Shown here: piece by piece, positions 61,707-64,000 of the stretch
How positions within the stretch are numbered: the stretch's first letter is position 1
Layout of the letters: each line of letters begins with the position of its first letter
Source of the DNA: Lujinxingia vulgaris
Lineage (GTDB): Bacteria; Myxococcota_A; Bradymonadia; Bradymonadales; Bradymonadaceae
NCBI RefSeq assembly: GCF_007997015.1
Contig: NZ_VOSM01000004.1
Coordinates: 248,001 to 312,000, forward strand
Reading direction: 5' to 3'
Length of the DNA: 64,000 bases
Notes under the pieces: generated by a model
Seen by the model: only the letters and a program-made list of their open reading frames with translations
What the model was told of the DNA's origin: nothing
The model's database searches: none
Position numbers and translations under genes: made by a program

Positions 61707-64000
61707 TCACTCGACCAGGCTCCGGTAATAGCGCTCGATCTCCGAGTCGTAATCCTCAAGCCGCCCCTCGCGCATCCCCTCCATCATCTCGCGACGCAGC
61801 CGCTCCTGAGCCTCCCGGCTCGATTCCCCGGGGATCTCCACCTTCTCGGTCTTCTGCTGGTTGCCCGAGCGCCTCTGCTGACGACGCTCCTTCTGCATCG
61901 CCTGCCGCATCTGCTCGCCAAGCTGCCCGAGCTGATCGAGGGCGGAGCGCTCCCGATCCAGCGCCTGCTGCCCCTCCCCCTGGCGCAGCTGCTCTTCGGC
62001 CTCTTGCATCGACTCGGTGGCCTGCTCCAGCGAGGGCATCACCTGGTCGCGCACCATCGGAAAACGCTCGCCAGTCTGCTCGACCTTCTCCCGCAACGCC
62101 TCGGCCTTCTCGCGGGCCTGCTGCTGGCGCTCGGCAAGCTCCTCATAACGCTCTTGCTGATCGCCCTGCTCCTGCTGACGCTGCTCCGAGGCCTGCTGTT
62201 TAAACTCCCGCAGCAGCGCCACAATCTCCTCGGCACGTCCCGCCATGGTGTCACTCGTGGTGCGCGCGCGTCTTACCGCGCTGCGCTCCGCATCGTCGCG
62301 AACATAGCGCTCCGAGAGGCTCAGCGTGCTGCGCATCCCCCGCAGCCGCCGCTCCGAGAGCTCGGCCGCCTCCAGGGCCAGCTGCAGATCCTGCTGCTCC
62401 AGCGTCTCGCGCAGCCGCTCGATCTGCTCGGCGTTGTACTCCACCTGACCGTAATCACGCACCGGCAGCGCCAGCCCCTCCAGCCGCCCCAGGTCGCGCT
62501 CCTGAGCGGCCACCTTACGCAAGAGCTCCTCGACCGCCGGCGCCACCATCTCCTGGATCGCCTCGCGACGCTCCTCGGCCAGCGCGTCCTCAACCTCCCG
62601 GGTCTGCTGCTCCAGCGCCCGCTCCATCTCCTGGAGCTCACCGACCTCCTCCATCAACTCGCCCATCTGCCGGTCGAGCTCCGAGATCCCCTGCGGCGCG
62701 GCCTGCTCCATCCCCTGCTCCACCTCCGAGTTCAGGCCCTCCATGAGCTCATCCATCCGGTCGAGCTCGGCCAGCGCCCCGTCGATATCCCCCTTCTCCA
62801 GAAGCTCCTCGATCGACTGCAGCTGATCGCCCAGCTGCTTCGACTCGCTCTCCATCTGCATCTGCTCGAGCGCCTCCATGTTGACGTGATCCTGCGGAAG
62901 CTGCTCCATCTGCATCTGCATGCGCGCCATCAACTCGGCCATACGCTGGCGAAGTCGTTGCACCTCGCGCTTGATCGCCTCCTTGAGCGCTTCATCCTCG
63001 GTGTCGCGGTACTGCTCCAGAAGCTCGCGCAGCCGCTCGCGCATCGCCTTGAGATCTTCGGCCGTCGCCTCCACAAGCTCCATCTTCTGGCGGGCCAGAA
63101 GCTCATCAAAACGCAGGAGCGCCTTCTCCAGCTCGTCTTCCACCTGCAGGCTGAAGTCCGCCAGCGTCTGCACATGCCCCATCGTCAGGTCGCCGCGCTC
63201 CGAGCGCGCCTGCAACCTCTCCCAGAGCCGGCTGCCCTCGGCCTGAAGCCCCTTGAGCTGCTCGGCCAACCCGTCAAAAAGCGCGGCGTTTCGCCCGCTC
63301 ATCATCGGATCTTCGGCCACCCGTTCGCGCAACCCCTCAAGCTCGCTCAAGATCAACTCACGAGCCTGATGGTGCGCCACCCCCTGCTCATAAATCGCGC
63401 TGCGCGCGGCCACATCCAGCCCCGCATCTACCGCCATGCGATAGCCTCCGTCCGCATCGGCCACCCGCTCCCCGGGCGGCGCCTCCAGCACATCGGCCAG
63501 ATGCAAGAGCAACGCCTCCAGCAAGGCCTGCTGGTCGGCGATGTTGCGCAGATGCTGGTCCTCCGGGCTCTCCACATAGATCACCAACGCCTCACTGCGC
63601 CCCTCCCCCGGACCGGTCACCGTGTTGATATCGGTGGCCGAAAAATAGATCGAAACCTGATCTTTGGGCTGCAACCCCAGCTCCGCCAGATCAAAACTCA
63701 AGCTATGCTCCACCCCCTGCGGCTTCGAGGCCAGCTCCCCCAGATCCAGCGACTGACGCTCCGCCCCCTCCTCATCATCGCCAAACTGATGCACAAGACT
63801 CAGCCCGCTCAACCCGAAATCATCGAGCGCCTCCACCGAGAGCTCCAGCACATCATCGGGCTGCACGATCAGCGGCTCCGGCCCGGGCTGATGCGAGGTC
63901 AGGCGCACCTGGGGCGGCGCATCGGCCACCACGCGAATGGTGCGCTCCACGCCGTCTTCCACCGGCACGCCCTCGGCCGTCACCGCCCGAAACGCGTAAC
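61707..64000 (-). CDS. DUF4175-like coiled-coil protein (5' end beyond window)
   Basis: The frame is open to the right edge (preceding codons read YAFRA before VTAEG), so the N-terminus is missing. At least 764 residues are present. The first part is beta-rich (APPQVRLTSHQPGPEPLIVQPDDVLELSVEALDDFGLSGL), matching the Ig-like region of DUF4175 proteins. The rest is one long Glu/Gln/Arg-rich coiled coil. In related bacteria such genes accompany MoxR-ATPase/BatA-type clusters; these would lie outside the window. It is followed by the gluzincin-TPR gene. Confidence 0.85.
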   Translation of the reverse strand, partial: YAFRAVTAEGVPVEDGVERTIRVVADAPPQVRLTSHQPGPEPLIVQPDDVLELSVEALDDFGLSGLSLVHQFGDDEEGAERQSLDLGELASKPQGVEHSLSFDLAELGLQPKDQVSIYFSATDINTVTGPGEGRSEALVIYVESPEDQHLRNIADQQALLEALLLHLADVLEAPPGERVADADGGYRMAVDAGLDVAARSAIYEQGVAHHQARELILSELEGLRERVAEDPMMSGRNAALFDGLAEQLKGLQAEGSRLWERLQARSERGDLTMGHVQTLADFSLQVEDELEKALLRFDELLARQKMELVEATAEDLKAMRERLRELLEQYRDTEDEALKEAIKREVQRLRQRMAELMARMQMQMEQLPQDHVNMEALEQMQMESESKQLGDQLQSIEELLEKGDIDGALAELDRMDELMEGLNSEVEQGMEQAAPQGISELDRQMGELMEEVGELQEMERALEQQTREVEDALAEERREAIQEMVAPAVEELLRKVAAQERDLGRLEGLALPVRDYGQVEYNAEQIERLRETLEQQDLQLALEAAELSERRLRGMRSTLSLSERYVRDDAERSAVRRARTTSDTMAGRAEEIVALLREFKQQASEQRQQEQGDQQERYEELAERQQQAREKAEALREKVEQTGERFPMVRDQVMPSLEQATESMQEAEEQLRQGEGQQALDRERSALDQLGQLGEQMRQAMQKERRQQRRSGNQQKTEKVEIPGESSREAQERLRREMMEGMREGRLEDYDSEIERYYRSLVE

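Noticed and set aside
1-64000. tRNA or rRNA genes
   Set aside because: I found no cloverleaf-like sequence with a plausible T-loop and no rRNA-like block; a covariance-model search would be the proper test.

Overview
The window is high-GC DNA from a Gram-negative bacterium. Lipoprotein signal peptides with lipoboxes, RND efflux, a Blc-type lipocalin, sigma-54 -24/-12 promoters, a Hanks-type Ser/Thr kinase, many PAS histidine kinases and a Cys-rich lipoprotein of the CVDL-SD-HCG-CG type together suggest Myxococcota. The order Bradymonadales is my best guess, by inference only. About 50 protein-coding genes are supported. I see no rRNA, tRNA or CRISPR.

Layout. 1-6.5 kb: two tandem TetR-type regulators (the first cut by the window edge), then an RND efflux operon in which the inner-membrane pump is fused to a TolC-like outer-membrane channel. 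A 20-bp imperfect palindrome recurs at 247, 940 and 7374 and is probably the TetR operator. 6.7-15.2 kb: a probable nitrosative-stress region. It has two membrane-anchored c-type cytochromes (one with a cytochrome c'-like C-terminus), a SufR-like Fe-S regulator, a MIP18/DUF59 protein, NnrS, a DUF2249 protein, the di-iron repair protein RIC/ScdA, and a Ser/Thr kinase fused to a di-iron (ODP/flavodiiron-like) metallo-beta-lactamase domain behind a sigma-54 promoter. 15.3-20 kb: FAD monooxygenase, two secreted proteins and a cytochrome P450. 20.4-24.5 kb: an ACP / crotonase-3HCDH-like / fatty acyl-AMP ligase operon. 24.6-32 kb: a hybrid histidine kinase, a RuvC-like protein, a histidine kinase with an AraC-type ligand domain, a Cys-rich lipoprotein and a lipocalin. 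32.2-32.6 kb: an SDR pseudogene broken by a 29-bp tandem duplication. 33-38 kb: SulP transporter, DJ-1-like lipoprotein, hypothetical proteins and a spermidine-synthase-like methyltransferase. 38.6-46 kb: YigZ, a REP-associated tyrosine transposase (RAYT), an SLC13-type transporter, DUF202 and a histidine kinase. 46-64 kb: YbiT-type ABC-F, stress protein, ion channel, PPC-domain lipoprotein, DUF523, methyltransferase, glycosyltransferase, histidine kinase, MutS2, DUF2231, a gluzincin-TPR protein and a DUF4175 protein cut by the right edge.

The most striking non-coding signal is a 13-bp palindromic core (TGACC-NNN-GGTCA) found in at least eleven intergenic places, mostly between convergent gene ends. 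It is usually in tandem arrays whose period (16, 18, 19, 21, 23 or 34 bp) and linker are constant within a locus but differ between loci. Arrays lie on both sides of the RAYT gene. I interpret them as a REP-like family with a resident RAYT, followed by local amplification.
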